Virus record (IMG/VR): IMGVR_UViG_3300009164_000131
Location: 1 to 44,856 of that record
Length of the DNA: 44,856 nucleotides
Source of the DNA: a virus
Reading direction: 5' to 3' (one strand)
Under the pieces are notes generated by a model. That model had not been told where the DNA came from. It saw only the letters and a program-made list of their open reading frames with translations, and made no database searches. Positions 1-7,597 of this stretch are shown here, piece by piece. The first letter of the stretch is position 1, and each line of letters starts with the position of its first letter. The position numbers and the translations under genes are program-made.

Positions 1-315
1 AAATATATAAACAAAGTGCAAATTGTCAAGGAGAAGGGTGATGATATTATTAAGCAAGTGCCAGTATATATTACAAAAGATGCTGATGCTAAGTGCGATG
101 TGCCTACTGGTTTCGTCGTGCTCCACGACAGTGCCAGTCGCAATGAAGTTCCCGACCCCACCAGAAAAGTTGATGGAACCACCTCCGCAGTTAAAATCTC
201 TGGAGTCGCAGAAACGGTAATCGTAAAGTATACAACCTATCATCAAGTAGCGGAACAACTTAAATCGTTACAAGAGTGGATTAAAGAACAGCAGAAAGTA
301 TATGGGAGTAAGTAA
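1..315 (+). CDS. i-spanin (Rz-like), 5' end missing
   Basis: The frame is open from the first base, so the N-terminus with the expected inner-membrane anchor lies outside the window. A GTG at 16 is only an internal codon. About 104 residues are visible, with a stretch around KQVPVYITKDADAKCDVPTGFV and a helical C-terminus (YHQVAEQLKSLQEWIKEQQK). This pattern matches Rz-type spanins I recall from betaproteobacterial phages. Spanins join inner and outer membranes at lysis. A second gene with a lipoprotein signal is wholly embedded in the +1 frame, as in lambda Rz/Rz1, which is the strongest support. Confidence 0.72.
   Translation, partial: KYINKVQIVKEKGDDIIKQVPVYITKDADAKCDVPTGFVVLHDSASRNEVPDPTRKVDGTTSAVKISGVAETVIVKYTTYHQVAEQLKSLQEWIKEQQKVYGSK
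41..220 (+). CDS. o-spanin (Rz1-like lipoprotein), embedded in the i-spanin gene
   Basis: The 59-residue product has a hydrophobic signal peptide ending in a lipobox (LLVSSC) followed by a proline-rich segment (FPTPPEKLMEPPPQLKS), the hallmark of Rz1 outer-membrane spanin lipoproteins. The ATG at 41 lies a few bases after GGAGAAGG, a good ribosome binding site. A later ATG at 80 would still leave a signal peptide. It is read in a frame different from the surrounding i-spanin gene, and the two products should form the spanin complex that disrupts the outer membrane. Confidence 0.8.
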   Translation: MILLSKCQYILQKMLMLSAMCLLVSSCSTTVPVAMKFPTPPEKLMEPPPQLKSLESQKR

Positions 316-641
316 TGTTAGATTCAGAAAGAGTAGCTAGATTGGAGGCACAAGTGGAAGGCATAAAAGACGATGTTGCTGCCGTGAAACAAGATATCAA
401 AGAACTCCATTCTCGTATTACCACTGGTAATCGTGAGATCATGGATAAACTCGACGAGAAGATCGATGAACTTGCACAATCTGATAAAGCGCAACATGAA
501 GTCATGAGCGCAACAATGAATGCAATTAAAGTTAGAGTTGATATACTTGAGAAATGGCGATATATGATAGTTGGTGGAGCCATAGTACTTGGTTACGTAA
601 TTGGTCACATGGGATTCTTTAATAAACTGTTCGGTGGGTGA
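315..641 (+). CDS. XhlA-like coiled-coil protein with C-terminal membrane anchor
   Basis: The 108-residue protein has a long charged coiled coil (residues about 5-75) followed by one C-terminal membrane segment (YMIVGGAIVLGYVIGHMGFF) and a short tail. This architecture resembles XhlA/haemolysin-type proteins found in phage lysis cassettes. The start overlaps the i-spanin stop (TAATG), so translation is probably coupled. A role as a holin accessory or membrane-bound lysis regulator is inferred from architecture and context only. Confidence 0.6.
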   Translation: MLDSERVARLEAQVEGIKDDVAAVKQDIKELHSRITTGNREIMDKLDEKIDELAQSDKAQHEVMSATMNAIKVRVDILEKWRYMIVGGAIVLGYVIGHMGFFNKLFGG

Positions 642-682
642 TTATACCAGTTACAAAGTCGCCAACGACTATATAAAATTGC

Positions 683-709
683 AAGCAAGTTTGTATAACT
701 TGCTTTTTT
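683..709 (+). terminator. intrinsic terminator after the lysis genes
   Basis: A perfect 9-bp stem, AAGCAAGTT / AACTTGCTT, with a 5-nt loop runs directly into six or more T residues. It ends the spanin/XhlA transcription unit. Confidence 0.85.
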
Positions 710-735
710 ATTGTGTTTAAGGTATAATTGATATG
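700..735 (+). promoter_or_regulatory. candidate promoter for the primase/nrd operon
   Basis: A perfect TATAAT at 723-728 is preceded by AAGG, as in the other promoters of this genome. The -35 element (TTGCTT, 700-705, 17-bp spacing) lies inside the 3' arm of the preceding terminator. It is a weaker match than the TTTACT boxes elsewhere. Confidence 0.5.
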
Positions 736-762
736 TGACTTCTTTTATAATGGGACTTTATT

Positions 763-1791
763 ATGTTATTTGTTGATGTTAAATTTGCATCGATGCTTAG
801 TCCGTATCTGCGGAATTTTAAGCAGAAAAATGATTATCTATGGAATTACAGTTGCCCAGTCTGTGGCGACAGTTCTAAAAACAAACTTAAAGCACGTGGC
901 TTCATCTATAAGGTAAAGTCAGACCTGTTCGTTAAATGCCACAACTGTGGATATGGAACGAATATTGGAAACTTTATTAAGTTTGTTAATTCTAACCTTT
1001 ATGATGAATACGTATTGGAACGCTATAAGTCTGGCGCATTACGTTATAATGATCACAAAGATATCAATGAAGTTGATACTCGTTTTGCCGATACCAAACC
1101 AGTCTTTCTAGAGCCTCCATTATTGAGGGGAACTACACGACTTGATAAGTTGAGCGAAACACATCCTGCAGTACAATATGCAATCAAAAGACAAATACCA
1201 AAAGATAAGTGGGAACTTCTTTATTTCTGTCCAAAATTTAAGAACTGGACAAATAGTGTAATTTATAAATTTACCAAAGAAGATGATGACCATCCAAGAA
1301 TGATATTCCCGTTCTTTAATACATCAGGTGTAATGTATGCTTTTGCAGGCAGAGCGTTCGGCTCTGAAGAACCGAAGTATTATACGATAAAACTTGATGA
1401 AAATGCTGAAAAAATATATGGTTTAGATAGAATTGATTACGAAAAACACATATATGTAGTTGAAGGTCAGGTTGACTCACTATTCCTTCCTAATTGTATT
1501 GCAGTTGCTGGAGCATCTTTTGATCTTCCAACTATACAAAAGATTAAGAATACCTGCACAATTGTAATGGATAATGAGCCACGTAATAAAGATATCGTGA
1601 ACCAACTCACTAAGTATATCGATGAAGATTATAGTGTCTGTATGTTTCCCGATAATGTTCAGGAAAAAGATATTAATGAGATGGTCCTTGCGGGTCGTAC
1701 GATTGGCCAAATTACAGATATCATAAATAGAAACACCTTCAGAGGAATTTCAGCCAGACTTAAATTTAGTACATGGAAAAGAATTAATTAA
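763..1791 (+). CDS. 61: DNA primase (T4 gp61-like)
   Basis: The 342-residue protein has the length and sequence pattern of T4 gp61, which makes RNA primers for lagging-strand synthesis with the gp41 helicase. An N-terminal zinc finger is formed by C31, C34, C59 and C62. The motif ARGFIYK, then RLDKLSETHP and IPKDKW, track gp61 closely. The C-terminal Toprim-like half shows YVVEGQVDSLFL and IVMDNEPR, supplying the acidic metal-binding residues. It is the first gene of the operon that continues into nrdA. Confidence 0.95.
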   Translation: MLFVDVKFASMLSPYLRNFKQKNDYLWNYSCPVCGDSSKNKLKARGFIYKVKSDLFVKCHNCGYGTNIGNFIKFVNSNLYDEYVLERYKSGALRYNDHKDINEVDTRFADTKPVFLEPPLLRGTTRLDKLSETHPAVQYAIKRQIPKDKWELLYFCPKFKNWTNSVIYKFTKEDDDHPRMIFPFFNTSGVMYAFAGRAFGSEEPKYYTIKLDENAEKIYGLDRIDYEKHIYVVEGQVDSLFLPNCIAVAGASFDLPTIQKIKNTCTIVMDNEPRNKDIVNQLTKYIDEDYSVCMFPDNVQEKDINEMVLAGRTIGQITDIINRNTFRGISARLKFSTWKRIN

Positions 1792-1829
1792 CCCAGCATT
1801 AAAAATATAAGAATAATAGGACGAAGTAT

Positions 1830-3629
1830 ATGAATAGTATTGTGCATGGTATAGCTGTAGATTACACACGTGATGGATTATTTGATGTATTGGGTAATAT
1901 AAGATTAAAAGAAAGTTACATGACAGACGAGGAAAACAGTCCTCAGGAAAGATTTGCTTTTGTTTCAAAATCATTTGCATCAAATCCAGAACATGCACAG
2001 AGGTTATATGAATATTCTAGTAAGCATTGGTTATCTTATAGCACTCCCATTCTTTCTTTTGGTCGCTCTAAACGTGGCATGCCTATATCATGCTTCCTTA
2101 ATTATATTGAAGATACTTCGGAGGGTCTAGTTGATAATTTATCTGAAACAAATTGGCTGTCAATGCTGGGAGGTGGCGTCGGCATTGGCTTTGGTATTCG
2201 TTCGGCTGATGACAAATCCACAGGAGTTATGCCACATCTTAAAATGTACGATGCGTCTTCTTTGGCTTACCGTCAAGGTCGCACTCGCCGTGGAAGTTAC
2301 GCTGCTTATCTCAGCATTGATCATCCCGATATTATTAATTTCCTGGAAATGCGCAAGCCTACTGGGGATCAAAACTTACGAACATTAAATCTTCATCATG
2401 GTATTAACATACCAGATGAGTTCATGGAGATTATTGAAAAGTCAATGCTAGATTCAGAAGTTGATGACAGTTGGAAATTAAAAGATCCACATAGCGGAGA
2501 GATTCGTGAAGTAGTGTCAGCAAGAGAACTCTGGCAGAAGATTATCGAGTTACGTATGCAGACAGGCGAACCTTACTTACATTTTATAGATGAGTCTAAT
2601 CGTAAAATGCCACAATGGTTAAAAGATAAAGGATTGCAAATTAATCAATCTAATCTTTGTTCTGAGATTATTCTTCCAACAGATGTTAAGAGAACAGCTG
2701 TCTGTTGTTTGTCGTCATTAAATCTAGAATATTATGATGAATGGAAAACGGAATCATTATTCCTAAGAGACGTTGCCGAGATGCTTGATAATGTTCTTCA
2801 GTATTTTATTGATAATGCACCAAAAACAATCAAACGTGCTATCTATTCAGCAAAGCAAGAACGTAGCATTGGAGTTGGCGCACTGGGATGGCATGCATAT
2901 TTACAGAAAAATAATTTGCCATGGGAATCGCCGATGGCAATTGGTAGAAATAAACAAATCTTCAAACATATTAGGGAAACACTAGATGCAGCGAACAAAC
3001 AACTGGGGATGGAACGAGGTGAAGCTCCTGATGCAGTGGGTACTGGGAATCGCTTTAGTCATCTTATGGCTATCGCTCCCAATGCTTCTTCTTCCATTCT
3101 TATGGGCAACACTAGTCCTTCTATTGAACCTTATCGTGCCAATGCTTATCGCCAAGATACTCTATCGGGTGCTCACTTAAATAAAAATAAATATCTTAAT
3201 GATTTAATTTTAAAAGAGGCGATTAATAATAAAGAAGGATGGGCAGATGATATATGGTCTAGTATTATTGCGAATGATGGTAGCGTTCAGCACTTGGATT
3301 GGTTGGGAGACTGGGAGAAAGATGTTTTCAAGACATCTATGGAAATTGACCAGCGTTGGCTCATTCAACACGCTGCCGATAGGCAAGAATATATTGACCA
3401 ATCACAATCGTTAAATCTATTCTTCAGACCAGATACTAATATCAAATATTTACATGCTGTTCACTTTATGGCATGGAAAGCAAAATTGAAAACTTTATAT
3501 TATTGTCGTTCAGAAAAGATTGGCAAGGCAGATAAGGTAGCAAAACGTATTGAGCGAGATGTGATTAAAGAAATTGATCTCACTGCGCTTGCTCAAGAAG
3601 ACAATACATGTATAGCATGCGAAGGGTAA
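1830..3629 (+). CDS. nrdA: ribonucleoside-diphosphate reductase class Ia, large (alpha) subunit
   Basis: This enzyme reduces ribonucleoside diphosphates to deoxyribonucleotides for phage DNA synthesis. The catalytic set is present: C88 (PISCFLNY) and C292/C293 (TAVCCLSSLNL) for the redox pair, the N275/C277/E279 motif NLCSEI for the active-site thiyl radical, the paired tyrosines of the radical path near the C-terminus (TLYYCRSE), and a C-terminal CIACEG tail. At 599 residues it is shorter than the 761-residue E. coli protein and has no N-terminal ATP-cone, so dATP feedback inhibition is probably lost. AGGA precedes the ATG. Confidence 0.97.
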   Translation: MNSIVHGIAVDYTRDGLFDVLGNIRLKESYMTDEENSPQERFAFVSKSFASNPEHAQRLYEYSSKHWLSYSTPILSFGRSKRGMPISCFLNYIEDTSEGLVDNLSETNWLSMLGGGVGIGFGIRSADDKSTGVMPHLKMYDASSLAYRQGRTRRGSYAAYLSIDHPDIINFLEMRKPTGDQNLRTLNLHHGINIPDEFMEIIEKSMLDSEVDDSWKLKDPHSGEIREVVSARELWQKIIELRMQTGEPYLHFIDESNRKMPQWLKDKGLQINQSNLCSEIILPTDVKRTAVCCLSSLNLEYYDEWKTESLFLRDVAEMLDNVLQYFIDNAPKTIKRAIYSAKQERSIGVGALGWHAYLQKNNLPWESPMAIGRNKQIFKHIRETLDAANKQLGMERGEAPDAVGTGNRFSHLMAIAPNASSSILMGNTSPSIEPYRANAYRQDTLSGAHLNKNKYLNDLILKEAINNKEGWADDIWSSIIANDGSVQHLDWLGDWEKDVFKTSMEIDQRWLIQHAADRQEYIDQSQSLNLFFRPDTNIKYLHAVHFMAWKAKLKTLYYCRSEKIGKADKVAKRIERDVIKEIDLTALAQEDNTCIACEG

Positions 3630-3630
3630 C

Positions 3631-4263
3631 ATGGCACACATCGTAGCAAACCTACCCCCAGTAAAATGTTTTGTTCGCAGAGAGTTTCTTTATGACTTTG
3701 AGAAAGGTCATGGGGAACTTGAACCCTGCTGGTGGATCTCGATAAAGTCTCAACGCAGTCAGGCATTCCGTATTGAATCGTACTTGAATCAATATGGTGC
3801 GTTATATGATAAACTTCCACTACATGCTTACTGCTGGAAACCGATTGAGGGCGATCCTTATCCACTAGACTTTTTGCAATTATGGAACAGCATGTCTTAT
3901 GATATCACTGTAATTAAAAAAGCAATGATAGCAAACATGAGATGTAAAATTAAGATGAAAGATGGTTCATGGTTAGAAGGTGAATATCTCTTTACTGTAG
4001 ATTCTTCTCATCCTGATTTTAACATCCTTGATTGTGGACACAGTGAAGATGTTGAGGATCATAAGTCTTTTAACTTTATCAAGTGCGACAATGGACAATT
4101 TGCTGCACAGCCAAACAATCGTATTGTTATATTGGAACCAGCATCGAATCCTAAACAAATGAAGATCCCAGATTTTAATGTTGCCACTACTAGATGGAAT
4201 GTTGAAATGGATCCAAAATGGGATTATGGATTACCCGAAAACAAATGGAGAATGAACGAATGA
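3631..4263 (+). CDS. conserved hypothetical protein between nrdA and nrdB
   Basis: The 210-residue protein is soluble, with no signal peptide or membrane segment, and is rich in aromatic residues (CWWISIK, YCWKPIEG, LQLWNSMSYD). The central part (CKIKMKDGSWLEGEYLFTVD) looks like a small beta-barrel. I recognise no catalytic motif. It starts one base after the nrdA stop and overlaps the next gene by four bases, so it is cotranscribed with nrdA and nrdB. A role in nucleotide metabolism is suggested only by position. Confidence 0.75.
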   Translation: MAHIVANLPPVKCFVRREFLYDFEKGHGELEPCWWISIKSQRSQAFRIESYLNQYGALYDKLPLHAYCWKPIEGDPYPLDFLQLWNSMSYDITVIKKAMIANMRCKIKMKDGSWLEGEYLFTVDSSHPDFNILDCGHSEDVEDHKSFNFIKCDNGQFAAQPNNRIVILEPASNPKQMKIPDFNVATTRWNVEMDPKWDYGLPENKWRMNE

Positions 4264-5018
4264 AAACAATAGCAGCAATATTCATTGCATTTTACACAAC
4301 ACTATCACTTGCTAATCCAATTGATGATAACTGCCCACAACATGTTTACTTTGGTGCACCACAGATAACACAAGAAGGTAACAATCAATACATTTGCCGT
4401 ATTGGTTATGCTCTTAACTACAGCTACCAAACCAAGACTGTTATCTTTGTTGTTGAGCATATCAAGAAACAAAACCTAGTTGGTGGTAACAAACGCAAGG
4501 ATGACTTTAGAGAAGATCCTTCAGTGCCACAACAATTTCGTTCTACGCTAAAAGATTATCAGGGATCTGGTTACGATCGTGGGCATGTGGCACCAGCTGC
4601 AAACTTCCCATACTCACCAGAAGCCATGAGTGAATCTTTCTACCTAACCAATATGATACCTCAAGATCCAGGTAACAATCGTGGCATCTGGAAGTATGTT
4701 GAAGAATACACTCGTTTCTGGGCAGATGCTTATGGCGAAGTTTATGTAGTGTCTGGTGTTATTAATACACCAACTGCAAAGCGTATCGGTAATAATGTAA
4801 TCGTTCCTGATTATGTATGGAAAATTGTTATTGACCCAAGCAAGAATCGTTCTGTTACTTTCTTATTCCCTAATCAAAAGTTAGACGCAAAAGAACTTGA
4901 TAAGTATGTAACTACGATCGCTGAAATAGAAAAACTAACTGGTATAAATATATCCCCAAAGTTGCCTACCAATCTGCAGGGACTTGAGAATGTTCTCGCA
5001 AATTTAAAGGAATGGTAA
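4260..5018 (+). CDS. secreted DNA/RNA non-specific endonuclease (NUC1/EndA family)
   Basis: The 252-residue protein carries a signal peptide (MKTIAAIFIAFYTTLSLA) and the DRGH motif (YDRGHVAPAANF), whose His is the general base in Serratia-type nucleases. A downstream Asn-rich metal-binding helix follows (NMIPQDPGNNRGIWKYVEEYTR). It should cleave DNA and RNA with Mg2+ in the periplasm or outside the cell. The start at 4260 overlaps the previous stop (ATGA) and gives a clean signal peptide. Its place inside a nucleotide-reductase operon is notable because the signal peptide would remove it from the cytoplasm. Confidence 0.88.
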   Translation: MKTIAAIFIAFYTTLSLANPIDDNCPQHVYFGAPQITQEGNNQYICRIGYALNYSYQTKTVIFVVEHIKKQNLVGGNKRKDDFREDPSVPQQFRSTLKDYQGSGYDRGHVAPAANFPYSPEAMSESFYLTNMIPQDPGNNRGIWKYVEEYTRFWADAYGEVYVVSGVINTPTAKRIGNNVIVPDYVWKIVIDPSKNRSVTFLFPNQKLDAKELDKYVTTIAEIEKLTGINISPKLPTNLQGLENVLANLKEW

Positions 5019-5019
5019 A

Positions 5020-6012
5020 ATGACAAAAAATATTGTATCTAATTTAACAGATGAACGCACGTATTTTAAACCATTCAACTACCCATGGGCTTATGATGCA
5101 TGGCTGAAGCATGAGCAATCGCATTGGCTTCACACTGAAGTGCCGATGCTTGAAGATGTTAAAGACTGGAAGAAGAAACTAAGTAAGGAAGAGAAACAAT
5201 TTCTTACACATATCTTTCGTTTCTTTACGCAAGGTGACATTGATGTGGCTGGTGGTTATGTTCGTAACTATCTTCCATACTTTCCTCAACCAGAGATTCG
5301 TATGATGCTTACTGGCTTTGCTGCACGTGAAGCATTGCATGTGGCTGCATATTCTCACTTGATTGAAACACTTGGTCTGCCAGAAACTACATACAATGAG
5401 TTTGGTGAGTATCAGGAGATGAGGGATAAGCATGACTATGTGATGGATCTATCATCAAAGAATGGAACTAAAGAATCAACAGCCACTCATATCGCTGTGT
5501 TCTCTGCGTTCACCGAAGGTATGCAATTGTTCTCATCGTTCATTATGCTCTTGAACTTTCCTCGTATGGGTAAGATGAAAGGTATGGGGCAGATCGTAAC
5601 ATGGTCTATCGTTGATGAAACTATGCATGCTGAGTCCATGATCAAATTGTTCCGCACTTACATCGAAGAGAATCGTGAGATATGGAATGACGAATTAAAA
5701 GGTAAGATCTATACTATCGCTGAGAAGATGGTGGAACTCGAAGACAAGTTTATCGATCTAGCATTTTCCATGGGTGCTATGGAAGGACTTACGCAAGAAG
5801 ACGTGAAAAAGTATATTCGTTATATTGCTGATCGTCGTCTCATTAGTCTTGGACTAAAAGGTATCTTTAAAGTCAAACGCAATCCTCTACCATGGGTAGA
5901 AGAAATGATTAATGCTCCAGGTCATGCCAACTTCTTTGAGAACCGAGCAACAGATTATGCCAAGGGTGCACTGTCTGGTAACTGGGGTGATGTTTGGGCA
6001 AAGGTAGCATAG
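5020..6012 (+). CDS. nrdB: ribonucleoside-diphosphate reductase class Ia, small (beta) subunit
   Basis: This subunit holds the diiron centre and radical that start catalysis in NrdA. The metal ligands align in spacing with E. coli NrdB: D73, E104, H107, E166, E200 and H203. Y111 lies four residues after H107, the position of the stable tyrosyl radical (E. coli Y122). The 330-residue length is near normal. It begins two bases after the endonuclease stop. Confidence 0.97.
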   Translation: MTKNIVSNLTDERTYFKPFNYPWAYDAWLKHEQSHWLHTEVPMLEDVKDWKKKLSKEEKQFLTHIFRFFTQGDIDVAGGYVRNYLPYFPQPEIRMMLTGFAAREALHVAAYSHLIETLGLPETTYNEFGEYQEMRDKHDYVMDLSSKNGTKESTATHIAVFSAFTEGMQLFSSFIMLLNFPRMGKMKGMGQIVTWSIVDETMHAESMIKLFRTYIEENREIWNDELKGKIYTIAEKMVELEDKFIDLAFSMGAMEGLTQEDVKKYIRYIADRRLISLGLKGIFKVKRNPLPWVEEMINAPGHANFFENRATDYAKGALSGNWGDVWAKVA

Positions 6013-6014
6013 GT

Positions 6015-6326
6015 ATGAAAGCAATAGGATTATTATTATTTACTTTTTCACTGAATGTATATGCTCAGGTAACTGAGGTGTTTACATACAACTATGAAAT
6101 AACCTGTGGTCCAGTCATACAAATAATAGAATTTCTTTCTAAAACACAAAAAGAAGAATTAACTTGGACGGGATTAGATATAGCAGATGGATCTGTTTAC
6201 TCTTTGTGGCAGGATAAAGATGATAATTGGACACTATTAAAAAAGGGTAAAAAAATTGCTTGCATTATTGGTTATGGCACAATGGCACAAAACCAAAAAT
6301 TATACAACATAATAGAAAGATTATAA
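6015..6326 (+). CDS. small secreted protein of unknown function
   Basis: The 103-residue protein has a signal peptide (MKAIGLLLFTFSLNVYA) and two cysteines in the mature part (EITCGP, KIACIIGYG) that could form a disulfide in the periplasm. The segment TWTGLDIADGSVYSLWQDKDDNWTLLKKGKKIACIIGYGT resembles small exported proteins I associate with marine T4-like phages. Function is unknown. It overlaps iscU by one base (TAATG). Confidence 0.7.
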   Translation: MKAIGLLLFTFSLNVYAQVTEVFTYNYEITCGPVIQIIEFLSKTQKEELTWTGLDIADGSVYSLWQDKDDNWTLLKKGKKIACIIGYGTMAQNQKLYNIIERL

Positions 6327-6709
6327 TGGCTTACTCTGATAAAGTTATTGAACACTATGAGAATCCTCGTAATGTAGGTTCTCTTGATAAAGATGATCCA
6401 TCAGTTGGCACTGGTATGGTTGGTGCTCCAGCATGTGGTGATGTTATGAAATTGCAGATAAAAGTAGAAGATGGGATTATCATAGATGCAAAGTTTAAAA
6501 CGTATGGCTGTGGTTCGGCGATCGCGAGCAGTTCGCTTATCACCGAGTGGGTTAAAGGCAAAACGCTGTATCAAGCAGGCGAAATCAAGAACAGTCAAAT
6601 TGCCCAGGAACTTGCACTACCACCTGTCAAGATCCATTGCTCTATCCTCGCTGAAGATGCGATCAAAGCAGCGATTAACGATTACCAACTAAAATGTGAG
6701 TGCATATGA
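6326..6709 (+). CDS. iscU: IscU-type iron-sulfur cluster assembly scaffold
   Basis: The 127-residue protein is a full-length IscU. The three cluster-binding cysteines are present (C37 in GAPACGD, C62 in TYGCGSAIASSS, C105 in KIHCSILAEDA), as is D39, which controls cluster release. The LPPVK motif (98-102), which host HscA recognises, is intact, so the protein could work with the host Isc chaperones. No cysteine desulfurase is encoded in the window, so sulfur would have to come from host IscS. It is cotranscribed with nrdB and the next carrier gene. Confidence 0.95.
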   Translation: MAYSDKVIEHYENPRNVGSLDKDDPSVGTGMVGAPACGDVMKLQIKVEDGIIIDAKFKTYGCGSAIASSSLITEWVKGKTLYQAGEIKNSQIAQELALPPVKIHCSILAEDAIKAAINDYQLKCECI

Positions 6710-7017
6710 TTACTCTAACAGAAAACGCAAAAACGCAACTTACTGAGATTCTTTTAGATGAACCAGCCATGAAATATGTAAGAGCATTTATCTCTGGCGG
6801 TGGATGTTCTGGATTTAATTATGGTTTTACACTCGAAGCTGACAAAGAAGAAGATGACTTTGTTATCAATAATCTTGTAGTTGACGCCATGAGTATGCAG
6901 TATTTTGATAATGCAACAATTGACTACACGACAGACAAACTAAAAGGATCTCAGTTTGTTATATCAAACCCAAATGCAAAATCAACATGTGGTTGCGGAA
7001 GTTCATTTAGCGTATGA
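6706..7017 (+). CDS. A-type iron-sulfur carrier (IscA/ErpA-like)
   Basis: The 103-residue protein has the HesB/IscA fold signature: C34 in GGGCSGFNY and the C95-x-C97 pair in STCGCGSSF. These cysteines hold an iron or a [2Fe-2S]/[4Fe-4S] cluster and pass it to target proteins. The ATG overlaps the iscU stop (ATGA), so the two are translationally coupled. I cannot separate IscA from ErpA by sequence alone. Confidence 0.92.
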   Translation: MITLTENAKTQLTEILLDEPAMKYVRAFISGGGCSGFNYGFTLEADKEEDDFVINNLVVDAMSMQYFDNATIDYTTDKLKGSQFVISNPNAKSTCGCGSSFSV

Positions 7018-7160
7018 CAACAAAATATTTTGAATGTGAAAGCTGTGAAGCGAGGGGAAAGATAGTATTAAAGGGCGATGATAACTCTGTTGCTGATATT
7101 GTCTATTGTCCTGTATGTTCTGCTGACATCTACGAAGAGGATCTAGAAGAAGACGAATAA
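7014..7160 (+). CDS. small zinc-ribbon protein
   Basis: The 48-residue product has two CxxC knuckles (FECESCEA and VYCPVCSADIYEED) and an acidic tail, a typical small zinc ribbon. The start overlaps the previous stop (ATGA). Target and role are unknown; a metal or protein contact function is a guess. Confidence 0.75.
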   Translation: MTTKYFECESCEARGKIVLKGDDNSVADIVYCPVCSADIYEEDLEEDE

Positions 7161-7163
7161 ATA
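7156..7163 (+). promoter_or_regulatory. candidate T4-type late promoter (AATAAATA)
   Basis: AATAAATA lies 8 bp before the ATG of the GIY-YIG-like gene and overlaps the preceding stop codon. It differs from the T4 late consensus TATAAATA by one base. Confidence 0.3.
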
Positions 7164-7171
7164 TATCTACC

Positions 7172-7597
7172 ATGTGGATATATAAAAATGATACTATCGA
7201 AGAATTGCCAGAAGATTGTATTGGGTTCGTTTACCTGATAGAAAATCTAGAAACTGGTCGCAAATACATTGGCAAAAAATTAGCCAAATTTTCTAAGACT
7301 ACCTATAGAGTAGTTAAACTAAAAAATGGAACCAAGAAGAAAAAGAAGATCCGATCAAAGATTAATTCAGATTGGATGGACTACTATGGTTCTTCTATAG
7401 AATTAAATAAGGATGTAGAATTACTCGGTAAAGAACAGTTTAAAAGAGAAATTTTATTTTACTGTAAATCAAAGGCAGAGTGTTCTTATGTGGAAGCAAG
7501 AGAACAATTTATACATAAAGTTTTAGAAAGTGATTTGTATTATAATGGACAGATCTCCTGCAGAATACATGGGTCACATATAAAGGGAAAAATTTGA
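7172..7597 (+). CDS. GIY-YIG-like nuclease-domain protein
   Basis: The 141-residue protein opens with GFVYLIENLETGRKYIGKK, fitting the GIY...YIG core of GIY-YIG nucleases, then a basic patch (NGTKKKKKIRSK) and DWMDYYGSS. The glutamate in YVEAREQFIHKVL could be the metal-binding residue. Related proteins recur in T4-like phages, where such domains occur in homing endonucleases. There is no sign of an intron or of a disrupted neighbour, so mobility is unproven. Confidence 0.6.
   Translation: MWIYKNDTIEELPEDCIGFVYLIENLETGRKYIGKKLAKFSKTTYRVVKLKNGTKKKKKIRSKINSDWMDYYGSSIELNKDVELLGKEQFKREILFYCKSKAECSYVEAREQFIHKVLESDLYYNGQISCRIHGSHIKGKI

Noticed and set aside
23-220. TTG-started version of the Rz1-like frame
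   Set aside because: The ATG at 41 has the ribosome binding site and yields a cleaner lipoprotein signal.
7172-7597. Homing endonuclease with intron in the nrd region
   Set aside because: The GIY-YIG-like gene lies between intact genes. No split gene or intron core was seen in nrdA, nrdB or nearby genes.
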